The translations under genes were made by a program, and so were the position numbers. This document shows, piece by piece, positions 40,701 to 52,568 of a stretch of DNA of 64,000 bases (positions are counted from its first letter, which is position 1; the number at the start of each line of letters is the position of its first letter). The notes beneath the pieces are model-generated. The model was not told the origin of the DNA, ran no database searches, and saw only the letters and a list, made by a program, of their open reading frames with translations. Source of the DNA: Strigops habroptila (taxonomy: Eukaryota; Chordata; Aves; Psittaciformes; Psittacidae); assembly GCF_004027225.2 (NCBI RefSeq), contig NC_044278.2, positions 80,302,923-80,366,922 on the forward strand. Direction: 5' to 3'.

Positions 40701-42371
40701 TGCTTTAGTGAACACTCTTTTTCACAAAATATTTGAGAAGTCATCATATTTGATTCCTAATTGCACTAATGCCACAAACATTATACTGTAGTTTAGACAA
40801 TTTTTGCTTTAGAAGTTGCTATTTTTAAAACCTTAAATTTTGTGACCAGAGCTTATAGTTGCCCATATTGATGCTTGCTGAGGAATCATTTGTTTCTAAA
40901 TACTTCTTTAATCTCTCCATAGAAACATGTAAAATATATACATGAATAGTGTTTCTGATATTCCAACAAATATGCAATAGTATAAGATCCTGCATGTCTT
41001 CACTGACTGTTGGGGCATGGAAAATGGACAAGGTTAGATTTACTCCTTGTTCCAGCTAAGCACCTTTGAATTCCAATCTGAAGGATGTTTCTATCTTGCT
41101 AGCAGGTATCCAAGCTTTTTTATGGCAATCTAAACTCAGTAAGGAATGCTTCTACTAAGTGCAATGGCAGGAGGAGTAGGTATAATTCAACAACATGGTA
41201 TATAAAGATAGAATAACTTCACTTCTCCATTCTGTAATCAAGGATTAACACATTAAGTCCTTTTCGATACAATATTATGCTTAGATGTTATGGTCACAGA
41301 GTATGGATTCTTTAAGGACTTAGGAAAACAGCCTGTCTCACTTCGTGGGAAAAAACTGCACAGCCGCGAATCAGGTAACGTATATGATTCCCAGCTGATA
41401 ACCTGAAGGATAAAGGTGGAAAGAAGGTAAGAGTTGTTGTGTGAACTGAAGGTTAGCAGTAGGCTGTTGCTTTCTTGATGAACTGAAGAACTCTTTTTTT
41501 ATTTGCAAAATAAAGCCTCTCTGTTTATTATTATTTTTTAATATTGGTATTAAAAATCCTTTCGAGGCTTTTTCTGAGGGGAAAGAACCTACTAAGTAAA
41601 AAATTAAAAAAGATGTAGCTCTGTGGATGTTTAGTGGTTGTTTTGTGGTTTTTTGGGGGGGGTTGTGGTTTTGGTTTTTTTTTCTTTTTTTTGGTACAGT
41701 ATTGATTTTTTAGTTACTGTAGTTACTGTACTGTATAAGAGTGGACAATGGTAGAAGCATTCTTTGTTGTAGAAGTGAATTCTATTACAGGATAAATCAC
41801 ATAGACTGATACATCTTAAGAAGTACTTGTTAATCAGCTAGTTAATACTTTATGTTACAGTCCATATGGTGTTAATGTCTGAGTTGGAATATTGTGTAGT
41901 AACCTGGAAGCCCATACCTTTAGTTCTGTCAAAGAGAGAAAGGAGATCTAGTTAATGAGACCTACTTTTATGCAAAAGCATAACTAATGCTATTTCATCT
42001 TTAGTTGTCTAGCACCGCAGCCCTTTCTGTTACCTGAAGAGTGACGTTAGAGAGTAATTATTCTTGTCATTCTGTTTATACTTCTGATACTAGCACAAAT
42101 TTAGTGTTCTAGTTCTCTTCTGTTAAAAGCTGTTTAAGAGCCAGAACAGTTCTAGTGGGGGAGAAATAAAGATTTTTGAATCTTCAGCCAAGGCTTTTAG
42201 AGCTCTTCTTGTGGTTTGTCTCTAGGACCAGTTAGTTTTAAAAAGCTTAGTCCTGTAGATCTTCCTAATATCTGTCTTCAGTGATAATGGAATGAAAAGT
42301 GCCTGGCTGCTCCACAGTAATGTAAGGACTCCAAGAAAATAACTTTACATAGGTGGGTCAGTGGCATTTTT
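37737..42371. other. Intergenic DNA, no gene seen
   Basis: AT-rich DNA with one long low-complexity tract (38921-38992) and T/G-rich runs near 41640-41692, including G8 at 41655-41662. The longest open frame, 133 codons on the minus strand at 38870-39271, is partly made of that low-complexity tract and is not credible. Confidence 0.6.
38921..38992 (+). repeat. (ATAA)n plus CAAA/CAAC low-complexity tract
   Basis: ATAA units grade into A/C-rich CAAC and CAAA units over about 70 bases, with only one G. Confidence 0.8.
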
Positions 42372-42589
42372 AGATTGAATATAAGGAAAAATTTATTCAC
42401 CAATAGGGTAATCAGGCATTGGAACAGGCTGCCCAGGGAAGTGGTGGAATCACTGTCCCTGGAAGTGTTCAAAAACCTTGCAGATGAGGCTCTCAGTGAC
42501 ATGGTTTAGTAGCGGACTTGGCAGTCCTGGGGTAACAGTTGGATTTGATGATCTTAAAGGTCTTTTCCAACCTAGTTGATTCTATGATT
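42372..42589 (+). mobile_element. CR1 LINE 3' end fragment
   Basis: It shares the block CAGGCATTGGAACAGGCTGC and then GGAAGTGGTGGAATCACTG with the copy at 37476-37736, so the two belong to one subfamily. It ends CCTAGTTGATTCTATGATTT, an eroded octamer tail. About 218 bases. Confidence 0.95.
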
Positions 42590-43341
42590 TGAGTCAGAAG
42601 TAAGAAATGTTGATGAATGCAGACATTTATTTGAGTGTATGTATACATCTACCATTGTGCTCTGGTGTGACCTTACTTCTTGTTTGTCATTGCTCTGTTT
42701 ATTGTACTATCATTTATTCCTTGTGATTATTACCCATTTGCAAGAATTTGAGTTTTTCCTTTCCTGTTCCATCCCTCTCTAGGTCGGTTTCTTGATTTTT
42801 TTTTCCATTTTCAGGTATTCCTCCCTCTAAAACAGAAGCTATTTTAAAACGGACAGCAAAATCAAGGACTGTTTAGTAGGTTGCAACTGGTGTTAGGGCA
42901 CTCGTTCAAGAAGCTGTATTTAGTTCTCAGGCATTCATATTGGGATGAATCTTCCCAAAGATTGATCATGTTACCTCTCCGCTTTCATAATTATTCTTTA
43001 TCTTAAAACTCTTAACAACATTTGTAATACACATTAAAATGTCTATTAGAAGCAAGTATGTGTTCCATTCATATTTAGAGTAACATTTCAGACACTGGCT
43101 ATAGCTGTTTCTTGAACAAGCCACTTTTTGCTACAGCTACAACGCTGGTCCAAAGAGGATTTTAATATGTTCTAAGATACATGGTTTGTTTAGGGCATTG
43201 TCTAAATTTCTCAAGTGTGTTTTTTGGTTCTCCCAAATACAGAAACTCTGTTTAAATGCAGAATGATTCTTAGGTCTGCTTCTTCTCACTCTACATGCTC
43301 TACTTCTTGCAAAGGTGTTTCTGTTTGTATTTTTTTACTCT
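42590..43341. other. Intergenic spacer between two CR1 copies, no gene seen
   Basis: AT-rich DNA with no recognised repeat, RNA gene or convincing coding frame. Confidence 0.6.
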
Positions 43342-43769
43342 CAGCGTATGATGACCAGGGGTCTGGAGCATCTCTCTTATGAAGAGAGATTGTGGGAGCT
43401 GGGCCCGTTTAATCTAGAGAAGACTGAGACGGGATCTCATTAATGCATACAAATATCTCAAAGGCAGCTGCCAGGAGCATGGTGCCAGATTCTTTTCAGT
43501 GGCTCCCAGTGACAGGACGAGGAGCAGTGGCCATAAAATAAAACACAAGAAGTTTCACTTAAATATAAGGAAGAACTTCTTTAAGTTGAGGGTGGCAGAG
43601 CACTGGAACAGGCTGCCCAGGACAGTTGTAGAGTCTCCATTTCTGGAGACGTTCAAAACTGCCTGGACACGTTCCTGTGTAACCTGCTCTAAGTGGCCCT
43701 GACTTGGCAAGGGGGTTGGACTAGATGATCTCCAGATGTCCCTTCCAACCCTAATGATTCTGTGATTCT
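43342..43769 (+). mobile_element. CR1 LINE 3' part with RT-ORF C-terminus
   Basis: The sequence follows the CR1 ORF2 C-terminus and 3' end: GGGTCTGGAGCATCTCTCTT, AGCACTGGAACAGGCTGCCC and GGGGGTTGGACTAGATGATC, ending with the octamer tail AATGATTCTGTGATTCTC. In frame it encodes EHWNRLPRTVVESPFLETFK. A premature stop and frame breaks upstream show that it is dead. About 428 bases, 5'-truncated. Confidence 0.95.
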
Positions 43770-44174
43770 CACTTAATCCCCCAATTGTCTTTAGTTTGCT
43801 GCTCAGTCTTCTGTGATACCACTTTATTTTCTTGTTCTATCTTGTAATCTAAGATGTAGATGTGCTTGGGTAACTCAAGTTCACATTTCGCCTAAGTCTG
43901 ATGGAGAATCCTAAGAGTTTTCCTCTCTGTTGGTTTCTGATTGATATTACAATCTGGTCCCAAATTAGAGTTTTTGTGGTACTCCAAAAGCATCTCTCTG
44001 ACAGAACTCTTATTTCTTGAATAAATATCTTGAAAAACCCAAGGGAGAACTTTCTATATGAATCTAGTAACTTTCAAACACAGCTTTCCTTAAAACATGA
44101 TACTCTTCAAATAGGTTACCCTGTTCTTCCTCATGAGAAATTGAAGCTGAATGCTTCTGATTGTACAATTTTAC

Positions 44175-44308
44175 ATAAAAAACAAACAAACAAACAAAAA
44201 ACCCAAACAAAATAATCCAAGTATTCCTTTGATCCTTGGACTTTGGGGTATTTTTTTTTGGGGGGGGGGGTTGGGTGTTTTTAGTAGGTTTTTTTTCTTG
44301 TTGTTTTA
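44175..44308. repeat. Paired low-complexity tracts (CAAA-rich then T9G11 and T/G-rich)
   Basis: An A/C tract with CAAA units (44175-44215) is followed after about 35 bases by T9 and G11 (44251-44270) and then T-rich sequence. The two halves are partly complementary. Confidence 0.7.
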
Positions 44309-46085
44309 TTAGTGTGATACCTATATGAGGGCGAATGGAACTAGACTCTTGTTTGAACCTTTCCTGCTGTAATAACTTCTATGAGAATTCAAGTTAAACT
44401 GGGTTCCTGAACTACTGTCTTCTCATCCCTCCCCCCTTTTTTAATTTTTCTACTCCGCTGTTACGGTACACAGCCTTCACATCCTTGTGTTTCTTCCTTT
44501 TCTTATATTACCACAGAGAACTTTTTTTGACAGAACTGATGAGATAGATAGATGTTTGGCAGGTTTTTGGAGATGGGAAGAGAGGTGGTTTCTTTGTTTT
44601 CTCATCTGTTGTTCTAAACTCCTGTGGGATTAGAAGGAGAGAAACACATATTGGTGTGTTCAGTCTACCTCTGCAAATGGTTTCACTAGTCACAACACTA
44701 CGTGCTGAAATACGGTGTACCTAGAATTTGCTCAGTGTAGATGTTCCTTCATAGAGATTTGCTAGCCTAATTATTATGGCATTCTTCCAAACATGAAACA
44801 CTGAGAGACACTGAAATTAACTCTGGTTCAAATCCTCAATTTTAACCAAAAGTTTATATTTCTTGTATTTTTTTCAAATAGGTGAATAAAGAGGCTTGTG
44901 TTTGTGGTTTGTTTGGTTCTGGTTGTTGTTTTGTTTGTTTTGTTTTGTTTGGGGGAGGTATGTTTGGGTTTTGTTGCTTTTTTTTATCATTTTTTATTTC
45001 CAATCCCCTGCCCTCTCACATCTCAGGCATGGCTATACATTTAAATAGTCCATGAAAAAATAGAACAAATTCAGCAAGAAATTAGAGGAAACCCCCAAAC
45101 AAACATGAAGATAACCTTTCATTTAAGGCACCTGGAACAATTTCCTGGGAAGTAGAAGATGTGGCATGATCTGTTCTCAAGTTCATCCACAGGAAGCATG
45201 AGCATGAAACTAATCTTGTGAAGCTGTACCCATTTCTTTAAGTGTTGCTACGAATGACTGGATAACAAAATATTATTTTTGATTTAACAACTTTGGGGTT
45301 TTTCCCACCCCTACAGAGGTGAAAGAACTTTAAAAATCATCCTCACCTAATGTGAGTGGACTTTACTTTTGCACAGCTTCTGAACTACAGAGCCACATAG
45401 CTCTACTTTGTGTGTCTGTGCACATGCATGTGACGGAGGGAAGCAAGTGAAAGATCCCATCTATTTCACTCAGTGCTTGGTCCCTTGATTTGGCCTAATA
45501 AGTCAGACATGTCAATTTAGTTGCATTACCTAGGACTTCCTTCTAACTAGGGAGGAATCTTTCTTCAGTGGGTCTAAGTTGGTAGTAAAGAAAGAGAAGA
45601 TGCTTTCCGAGCATGAGCTTCAAAGTTAGTGTGTTATTAAATGTGATAGCAATCTTATCAGGGAGGATCTGTGCCCTGTTTGATTTGTAAAAAGGATAGC
45701 AAAGAAGATGAATAAGGAATGATGGAGTTATGCTCCATGCCAGAGACAAAGAAATAGAATAAAACTCTGACTCAGGAAAACAAAGATGCAAGAAAATAGC
45801 ATGTTGTCGTTCACTCAGACTACCAGCTTTGAAATGCACCTCTTGCAGAGGCTTTCTTGATGTCCTTTGGGAGATCATGTACCACAGTGGCTATAAGAAT
45901 ACCCACAGGGCTTTTTTTCCCCTAATTTTCCAACTAAAGATCCTGATAACCTGTCCACGGCAGATGCCTCTTGTTATAAACAGTTCATAGATCCTGCACA
46001 TGTAGATGTCAAATTATGCTAAACTGTAAAATCAGAGATTTCAGAGTCTCCAGAAGTGATGCCTCTATATAAATCATACTAAAGC

Positions 46086-46138
46086 TTTGAAAGAAAGAAA
46101 AAAAAAGAAAAATAAAATAAAAAAAAAAAACAGAAAAG
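46086..46138 (+). repeat. A-rich polypurine tract
   Basis: An almost pure A/G tract with AAAG and AAAAT units over about 50 bases. Confidence 0.75.
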
Positions 46139-47508
46139 AAGGTAAAACATACAACAATAATAGGACTTGGATTAATCTACAGCGGGTGGCATTCTGAGGG
46201 AAATGCTTCAAAACTGTTGCCTTCAATACTGTTGTAGGCACAGCATCTGATGCTTCTAAATATAGGCGAGCAGAACCATCTGCAACACAAGAATTTTGGG
46301 GAGCAAAGAAGAGAATTAAATGGACTCCTAACTCCGAGTTAGAGGAATGGGAGCAGACAGGAGAACAAGGACTGAGGAAGCCAGTTGGCTAAGATCTATT
46401 CCCTGTCTTATCAGGTCAGCCAAAAGCCTCCAGAACAGAGAACCAATTCCCAATGTGAAGCGTGTTACTAAACTGTATGAGAAACTGCCGTACCTCATGG
46501 CAGAACTGGCAAAATCCGTACACTGAGATGCAGAGTCTAGCATGGGAAGCAGTAGAAATGGAGAATGTCACAGAAATAATTACCAAGCTTTGTCCAAATG
46601 CTTTGAAAAATGTTATAATGTAATTAGAATAATAAATTGTGGATTGTATGCTTGCCTTTTGGTGTAACTGTTTATTGTATTCTCCTAGAAATATCAGAAA
46701 CAGTGCTTGTTCTCGGGACTGGTTGAAATGGGAAGTTCCTTTTGGCTGCCCTACTGATACATATTAGTAAGAAAATCATCTGTCAAGTGACTAATGTGGT
46801 ATTCCTTAGTAATTATAAGCCTTCAGGGCAAAAAATAAATAAAAAGAAAGAATCCTGCAGACAATAATGTGACCAGTGCAGCAACTGGTACACGCATAAA
46901 CCTCAGAGTTCTGTAAATGCAACGTGACCATTCATGTCTAGAAAATCCCTGTGTGATTGGACTTGTAGCTGGGAAAGTTCACTCAGCTATTAATTTAACT
47001 GAACCCTGGGACTCTGCATTTTAAAATCAACACAGAGCCTGAAAGGGCTTAGTTTAATTTACAGTTGCTCAATAAAACAGTTTTAAATATCTTAGCTACT
47101 AAAAATATGTCCATGGATAACTGTGTGGGTTTTTAAGCATCCTAGACTGCTTTCTTCTGTGACCACAGCACCATCCCTTCAGTTTCCTAGCTAGACTTCC
47201 AAAGCTTTTGCTGACAACACTATTGTCCTAAATATAATCCCTAGCATCCTGCTCAGAGTCTGGAATTTGAATTTAAAATTGACCTGTTTTATCTATTTGA
47301 GAAATCTCAATAATGTGATTTCAGTCTTGTGTGAAAGCACAGTAGAAATGGAAATAATCTCATCCCATTTTTCTAATTGGGATATACAAGATTACTGCTT
47401 GCAGATTAGCACATTTGAACTGTGAGCGTTCTTTATGTCTGCCAAGCTAATTTAGTTTCCAATAGAGTTCAGGTGCTGGAACTGTAAGCTTTTACTTTTC
47501 ACAAATTC

Positions 47509-47539
<31 letters not shown>

Positions 47540-47542
47540 TGT
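47509..47542 (+). repeat. T18 followed by (GT)8 microsatellite
   Basis: A run of 18 T directly followed by eight GT units; likely length-polymorphic and able to adopt Z-DNA. Confidence 0.9.
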
Positions 47543-49157
47543 ACTGAGTGAGTTCTAAAGAAAGCATTTAAAGGAGAAGACAATAGAGTTTGGCTAAGGT
47601 AGAATTAAAGTCTACATATTAGACGCAATAGAAAGTATGAAGACAAAAGCGGGTAAAAGGGTGCACAGAGGGACCTCTTGGTTAGCAAACTGGGATTTGG
47701 GATGGCTGGCATAATAAATAAAGGTTTTGTTTGTTTGTTTTCCTTCAGCATGTATCTACAATTAAGATTTGGAAAACTTGACTTGCAAAAAAGCCATGAA
47801 AAAGCAAATAAATTTGGAGAGTTGAATTTTTTCTTTTCCTTTTTTTTTTTTTGATTTTTAAAATATAAGAGCTTTGTTTTCCTTCATTTATGATTTATAT
47901 AGAAACTAAACACAAGTAAGCGTATTGGCATCACTATTTGACCTGGAAAACAACTGGATAGGGAGGAACAAGCATCTCCCTTATAGGAATGGAGAAGGCC
48001 TTGTCTCTAGTATGGAGGCAGTATGGTGCCTGTCCTGTGCTTTTTATCATTAAAGAAAACTTCATAATTAAAAAAAAAAAAAGCACAGGGCAAGAATTAG
48101 GTTGTAAAGTTTGGTGGGTTTGGCTCCCTCCAAATAACGAAGTCTCAAAATAAATGCCGACAACTTAAAATGAAGATAGATGGACATTATGGAGTAAGAA
48201 TGCAAAAATAAACTTTAGCTTTGTTGGAACTACGTGATGAAAAATTTTCTTTTTAACTAATCATATTAACAGCCTTACAATACATCTTGAGCATAACAGA
48301 AGCTTAGTGACCAGGAGAATACTTCTTCCCCTCCCACTTACTACTGCTTTAAGTCCTATTTATGGAGAAAATCTGATGGTAAGAGCTAGTTGCTTCAGGT
48401 GAACAAAGAACTAACATCACCTGACTGTAGTAAATTGCAAGTTTTATTGCACAAGTACTGAATTCTGTGATTCATAACTCCCTGGCTGCAATTTGATATG
48501 TAAACTGTCTAGCTTACATATTTTGAAGTTATCTTATTCCAAACTCCCCGCTTGCTTGTGAAGAAATTACTATATTGGTTCATATCATCTTTTGAAAGCT
48601 TAAATAAATGAAGCCCTGGAAATACAATTGAAAAGTATAAGGGTTAGGTCATGAAATCTAACTTTCTCCTTTATGATCCATAATACAGGATAGAGGAGCT
48701 TTCGAATTACCTGGTGGAAATTCTTGTTCTGCTGTGTTGAAACTCACGTTTGTAAAACGCTGATCCATGTACGCAGTGATAGTGAACAAGACAGACTGCC
48801 AGACTCTGATTCTGGATGACATCATTGAACAAATTGTTCTGCTAAAACTTATTTATAAAGGTGCCAAGTGAATGAACGCAACTGCTGAAAACCCCACCTT
48901 ACGGTAAAAGGGAGAGGCTGACTGACGAAGTCCTTCATTCTGTAATGGCAAGCAGATGTTAGCAAGCAGGAAAATAGTTGAGTTTTGTCAGAAATAAGAC
49001 ATGTTCTGGTTGCAAAGCTCTTAACAGTGGTTTTCAGTTAACAGTTAACTGAGTTTTGCTGGTATAATAAATCCCTCTTTCAAATATGTACTGCAGCTAC
49101 ATAAAGCAAAGGGCTAATCTGGTGCAAATGGAGCCTTCAAAACTATACTACCACTTT

Positions 49158-49219
49158 AAAAAAAAACCCCACAAAACACAACAAACCAACCAACCAAAAA
49201 AAACCAAAACAAACCACAA
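49158..49219 (+). repeat. A/C-only low-complexity tract
   Basis: Sixty-two bases contain only A and C, with CCAA and CAAA units. The complementary strand is G/T only and opens a spurious Phe/Val/Trp-rich frame. Confidence 0.8.
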
Positions 49220-51009
49220 TAGCACAAAACCGCAAATGACCACCACCAAAATTGAACAAAATACCAAACTACATAACTGTAGTTGATGCTAACTACAGAA
49301 GTATAGTCAAGATCAGACTTAGCATAAGGCTGGTCCAGATGAAATGTGTACTCCTGAATGTTTTTATGTGGCACAATACTGGCATTATTGCCCAGAATTA
49401 GTCCAGAGAAAGAATATGAGTACTGCAGCCATATTAGGGGGGAAAAGAAAAAAGGAAAAGGTGGCTTCCTCTGAAGACCACACAAAAAGTGAAAATATGA
49501 CAATGAATGAGGACTGAACACTCAGCTCCCAACTGGTGCCATTAACAGCCCCCCAAGTTAGAGACTACTCTTTGTATTTTGAGTCAAGAGAGCTTGGAGA
49601 TAGACTATAAAGAAGGTCCAGAGTTATTATTGCTTGGCAAATCCTAGTTGCATTGTCAAAACACTATTGCTCATCACAGGCTGAAGCTTATGTAAGGTGG
49701 ACTCTGCACTGTGGACACTCAGCAAGATCCCCCTAAAAGCAAAAAGGACTTGAAAGAAAAAAAAAAAAAGAGATGTCGTGTAGCAGTTGCAGCTTGCAAA
49801 GAATAATGCTCACCACACTGTGTGTGGCTCTACACCACAAGCCCAGGCAAATTCCAGAGTTTGGAGCAATAGGCAAGAATTGCAATAAATTGCATCACTT
49901 TCACAGAAGTTTGCCAGCACTTAGCTTTTATGGCACATGCATTAAGATGGCTACAACAGCATTAGTGCAGAAGAATGATTTTGGGATGTGATGGACAATG
50001 TTACAACAGACGATTGTCTGTTTGTCAAGCAGAATATGTTTGGTGAAGGTTTGGATCTAAAGGAGCACAGCTTAAAACACAAAAACGAGCTAAAAGGTGT
50101 GGGGTTTTGATTTTCTATTCTCCCTTGTTTCCTACCCCCTTCCTGCCTGTAGGAATGATTTTAGGTAATCCCTAAAAAAGGAGCTAGACAGATTTGTTAC
50201 TCCGATTCTCAGAGGTAACGCAATTTGGTAGTGGTTAACATAATTCTTGGTTCTCCTTTTATCACTGCCAGATTATGCTTTTCTTTTTCTCCAACTACAG
50301 TAGAATAATTGTAAATGAAAGCTTTTGAAATGGTATTTTAAATACTTCTTGGATGGTCTCTGGTTCCTCTAACTCCATTCAGAAAGTAGCTTTTTCTTCA
50401 GTGATGGGACAAATCTGTCTTTCTGCTACCTGGACAGCTACCTTTCAGAAAACCTGTATGAATTTACTGGTTTTGGCATCCCCAGTTCTCTGTAAAAAAG
50501 TGCTTGAAACTTGGCTTGAAAGCATCGGTGGGCAATACACAAGCTTAAGAAAGAGAACAGCTGCATATGTCTTTTATATTTGCTGTTATGCAGAAGGAAA
50601 GTGTTTGCAAATATATTTATCTGTATTCAGAATCAGCAGAATTCCAGACTTTATTTAGGTCCTTTTTTGGAGGGGAGAATAAAAAGAAGAAAATATGACA
50701 GCACACACTTTCTTTGGATGACAGTTTTCTGCAGACTGCCATCCAAGCCAATTTGGCATGCAGACTTCTCTCCCCCTGCCCCATAACATGTATTCTGGCC
50801 TGTACACCTGAAATTTTTAGCTGTGTAAGCAGCAGAAAGTGTGGCAAAACTGAAGGGCTACAATTCTAACAGATAAAAAAACATCAATGTAAGAGATATG
50901 AACATAAGAAAGTAACCTGGATGAAAGGATATAAGATCTACTGCCAGGGTGCCTGCTGCCACGCCTTCTTTATCCTCTGAAAAGCAGGTGAGGTATCCTG
51001 GAGCTGGTG

Positions 51010-51541
51010 AATCATAGAATAGTTAGGGTTAGAAAGGACCTTAACGTCATCTAGTTCCAACCCCCCTGCCATGGGCGGGACACCTCCCACTAGAACACGT
51101 TGCCCAAAGCCCTGTCCAACCTGGCTTTGTCCACTGCCAGGGATGGAGCATTCACAGCTTCCTTGGGCAGCCTGTTCCAGTGCTCCTCACAGTAAAGAAC
51201 TTCTTCCATATCTTCAACCGAAATCTCCCATGTAAGTCTGAAGGTCCTACTCCTTGTCCTATCACTACAGTCCCTGATGAAGAGTCCCTCTCCAGCACCC
51301 TTGTAGGGTCCCTTCAGATACTGGAAAGGCTGCTATGAGGTCTCCACACAGCCTTCTCTTCTCCAGGCTGAACAGCCCAAATTTTCTGAGCCCATCTTTG
51401 TATGGGAGGTGCTCCAGCTCCCTTATCATCCTCGTGGCCCTCCTCTAGACTTGCTCTAACAGCTCTATGTCCTCATGGTGGGCACACCAGAACTGCATGC
51501 AATATTCCAACCAGGGTCTCATGACAGCAGAGCAGAAGATG
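51010..51541 (-). mobile_element. CR1 LINE 3' part just upstream of the MYCBP2 promoter
   Basis: It starts with the reverse-complemented tail AATCATAGAATAGTTAGGG and runs through standard antisense CR1 text: CCCCTGCCATGGGCGGGACA, CTGCCAGGGATGGAGCATTC, CTTCTCCAGGCTGAACAGCC and GTGGCCCTCCTCTAGACTTG. About 530 bases, 5'-truncated, moderately diverged. Any coding frame is broken. Confidence 0.95.
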
Positions 51542-51658
51542 ACTTAAGGAAATCTTAGCCTCATGCAGCACCTAGATTCAGTGAGCTCTGCATTAAGGAA
51601 GAGAGGCTACTGCTCCTGGAAAAGACCCTGCCTAGCTAGCACTACAAAGCACAGGCAC

Positions 51659-51685
51659 GGGGGGGGGGGGGGGGGGGGGGGGGGG
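51659..51685 (+). repeat. Homopolymer G27 tract
   Basis: Twenty-seven consecutive G, about 900 bases upstream of the MYCBP2 ATG. Such a run can form quadruplex or triplex DNA, and its length is unreliable in most sequencing. A C12 run (51953-51964) lies 270 bases downstream. Confidence 0.9.
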
Positions 51686-51705
51686 CGAAGATTAGCGCAC
51701 TGCGG

Positions 51706-51718
51706 TGTAGCTGCTACA
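51706..51718. repeat. Short inverted repeat (6-bp arms)
   Basis: TGTAGC-T-GCTACA, a perfect 6-bp stem with a one-base centre; the first of three consecutive inverted repeats. Confidence 0.7.
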
Positions 51719-51737
51719 GTTGGTCACACCAGGCTTC

Positions 51738-51766
51738 TTGCACCCAAACCCTACGTTTGGGTGCAA
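51738..51766. repeat. Perfect 11-bp inverted repeat
   Basis: TTGCACCCAAA (51738-51748) and TTTGGGTGCAA (51756-51766) are exact reverse complements around a 7-base loop. The next inverted repeat starts 5 bases later, with the self-complementary ACGTACGT (51766-51773) at the junction. Confidence 0.85.
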
Positions 51767-51771
51767 CGTAC

Positions 51772-51797
51772 GTAAGGGCTCTGACGTGGGCCCTTAC
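51772..51797. repeat. Perfect 8-bp inverted repeat with CRE-like loop
   Basis: GTAAGGGC (51772-51779) and GCCCTTAC (51790-51797) pair exactly. The 10-base loop contains TGACGTGG, a CRE/ATF-like half site. Confidence 0.8.
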
Positions 51798-52091
51798 AGA
51801 GACATGACAAGACTGCAACAGCTGTCCTCGCTAAAACCAGGAGTTTCTGCGTCTTGTCCAAACACAGCAAGGCACCTAAATAAAACCAAACAGGCAAGCA
51901 GTGTCGGCACGGCGAAAGATGAGCTCCGCGCGAAGCCCAACACACCCCCACACCCCCCCCCCCCACGGGCATGACTTCGTGGGTCCCGGCCCGATACCCG
52001 GCGACCCCTCTGCCCGCCGCCCCTTGCCTCAGGTGCGGGCTCCCGCCGAGTCCCGGATTTCCCGGGGGCCGCGCAGGGGCCGGGCGCGGGC

Positions 52092-52102
52092 GGCGCATGC
52101 GG
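52092..52102. promoter_or_regulatory. NRF1-like site in CpG island
   Basis: The palindromic core GCGCATGCG at 52093-52101 matches the centre of the NRF1 consensus (YGCGCAYGCGCR). It lies about 490 bases upstream of the MYCBP2 ATG, within the CpG island, where functional NRF1 sites are typical. Binding is inferred, not shown. Confidence 0.45.
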
Positions 52103-52448
52103 CCTGGGGCAGGGCTGGCCGCGGAGAGGAGGCGGGCGGAAGGCGGGGCCGGTGCGGCTGTGCGGAGAGAGGGCGGTGGCGCCGCCGAAGCGAAACTCCG
52201 CGGAAACGCGGCAGCCGCCGGCCTCCGCCCCCAACTCCCCCCCCCCCATCCCCGTAGGGGGAAGGGGGAAGCGAACGGCTGCTTCCCCCAGCCCCCGTCC
52301 CGGAGGCACACGGTCTTGCCCAGAGCTCGGCGCGGCGGCCGGCGCTGCGCCCGGGGCTGAAGGCGAGCGGGCTGGCAGCAGGACCTCCGAGCCGCCGCTG
52401 AGGGGAGGAGACGGGTGTTCCCGCACCCCCCGGCCCCGTTCCGCGTGG

Positions 52449-52514
52449 ATGTGCACCGCCGAGGGCGGCGGCGGCGGCTGTTGCGGCCTCCCCATGGCTG
52501 GGCCCCGGCGGTAA
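52449..52514 (+). CDS. Candidate upstream ORF (21 codons) in the MYCBP2 5'UTR
   Basis: An ATG at 52449 opens a 21-codon frame ending at TAA 52512-52514, 74 bases before the MYCBP2 start. Five GGC triplets (52464-52478) encode five consecutive glycines. A second in-frame ATG at 52494, with context CCCATGG, gives a six-residue version ending in MAGPRR. The uORF is out of frame with the MYCBP2 start. It matters only if the transcript begins upstream of 52449, which is plausible in a broad CpG promoter but unproven. Confidence 0.35.
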   Translation: MCTAEGGGGGCCGLPMAGPRR

Positions 52515-52568
52515 AGGCGGTGGGAGCCGCCTGTGTCCGTGTCGCGCCGGGAGGCAGCGCAGCCAGCA

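Larger units (their letters stand above)
43770..51009. other. Intergenic DNA upstream of MYCBP2, no gene seen
   Basis: About 7.2 kb without a supported gene or mobile element. It is rich in low-complexity tracts: CAAA-rich 44175-44215, T9G11 at 44251-44270, TTTG-rich 44886-44955, polypurine 46086-46138, T18(GT)8 at 47509-47542, T-rich 47840-47852 and A/C-only 49158-49219. A small inverted repeat CAGTTAAC-A-GTTAACTG is at 49035-49051. Open frames of up to 121 codons have repetitive or random composition. Confidence 0.6.
51542..51894. other. Promoter-edge region with G27 tract and inverted repeats
   Basis: This stretch joins a CR1 copy to the CpG island. It contains no gene. Its content is the 27-base G run at 51659-51685 and three consecutive short inverted repeats at 51706-51797, described separately. 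Confidence 0.7.

Noticed and set aside
49156..49521. Minus-strand open frame of 121 codons rich in Phe, Trp and Val
   Set aside because: The Phe/Val/Trp run is the translation of the A/C-only tract and is not a real membrane protein.
1..51000. Search for SCEL exons upstream of MYCBP2
   Set aside because: Synteny in mammals would allow them, but I found no LIM domain or sciellin repeat on either strand; short exons could be missed.
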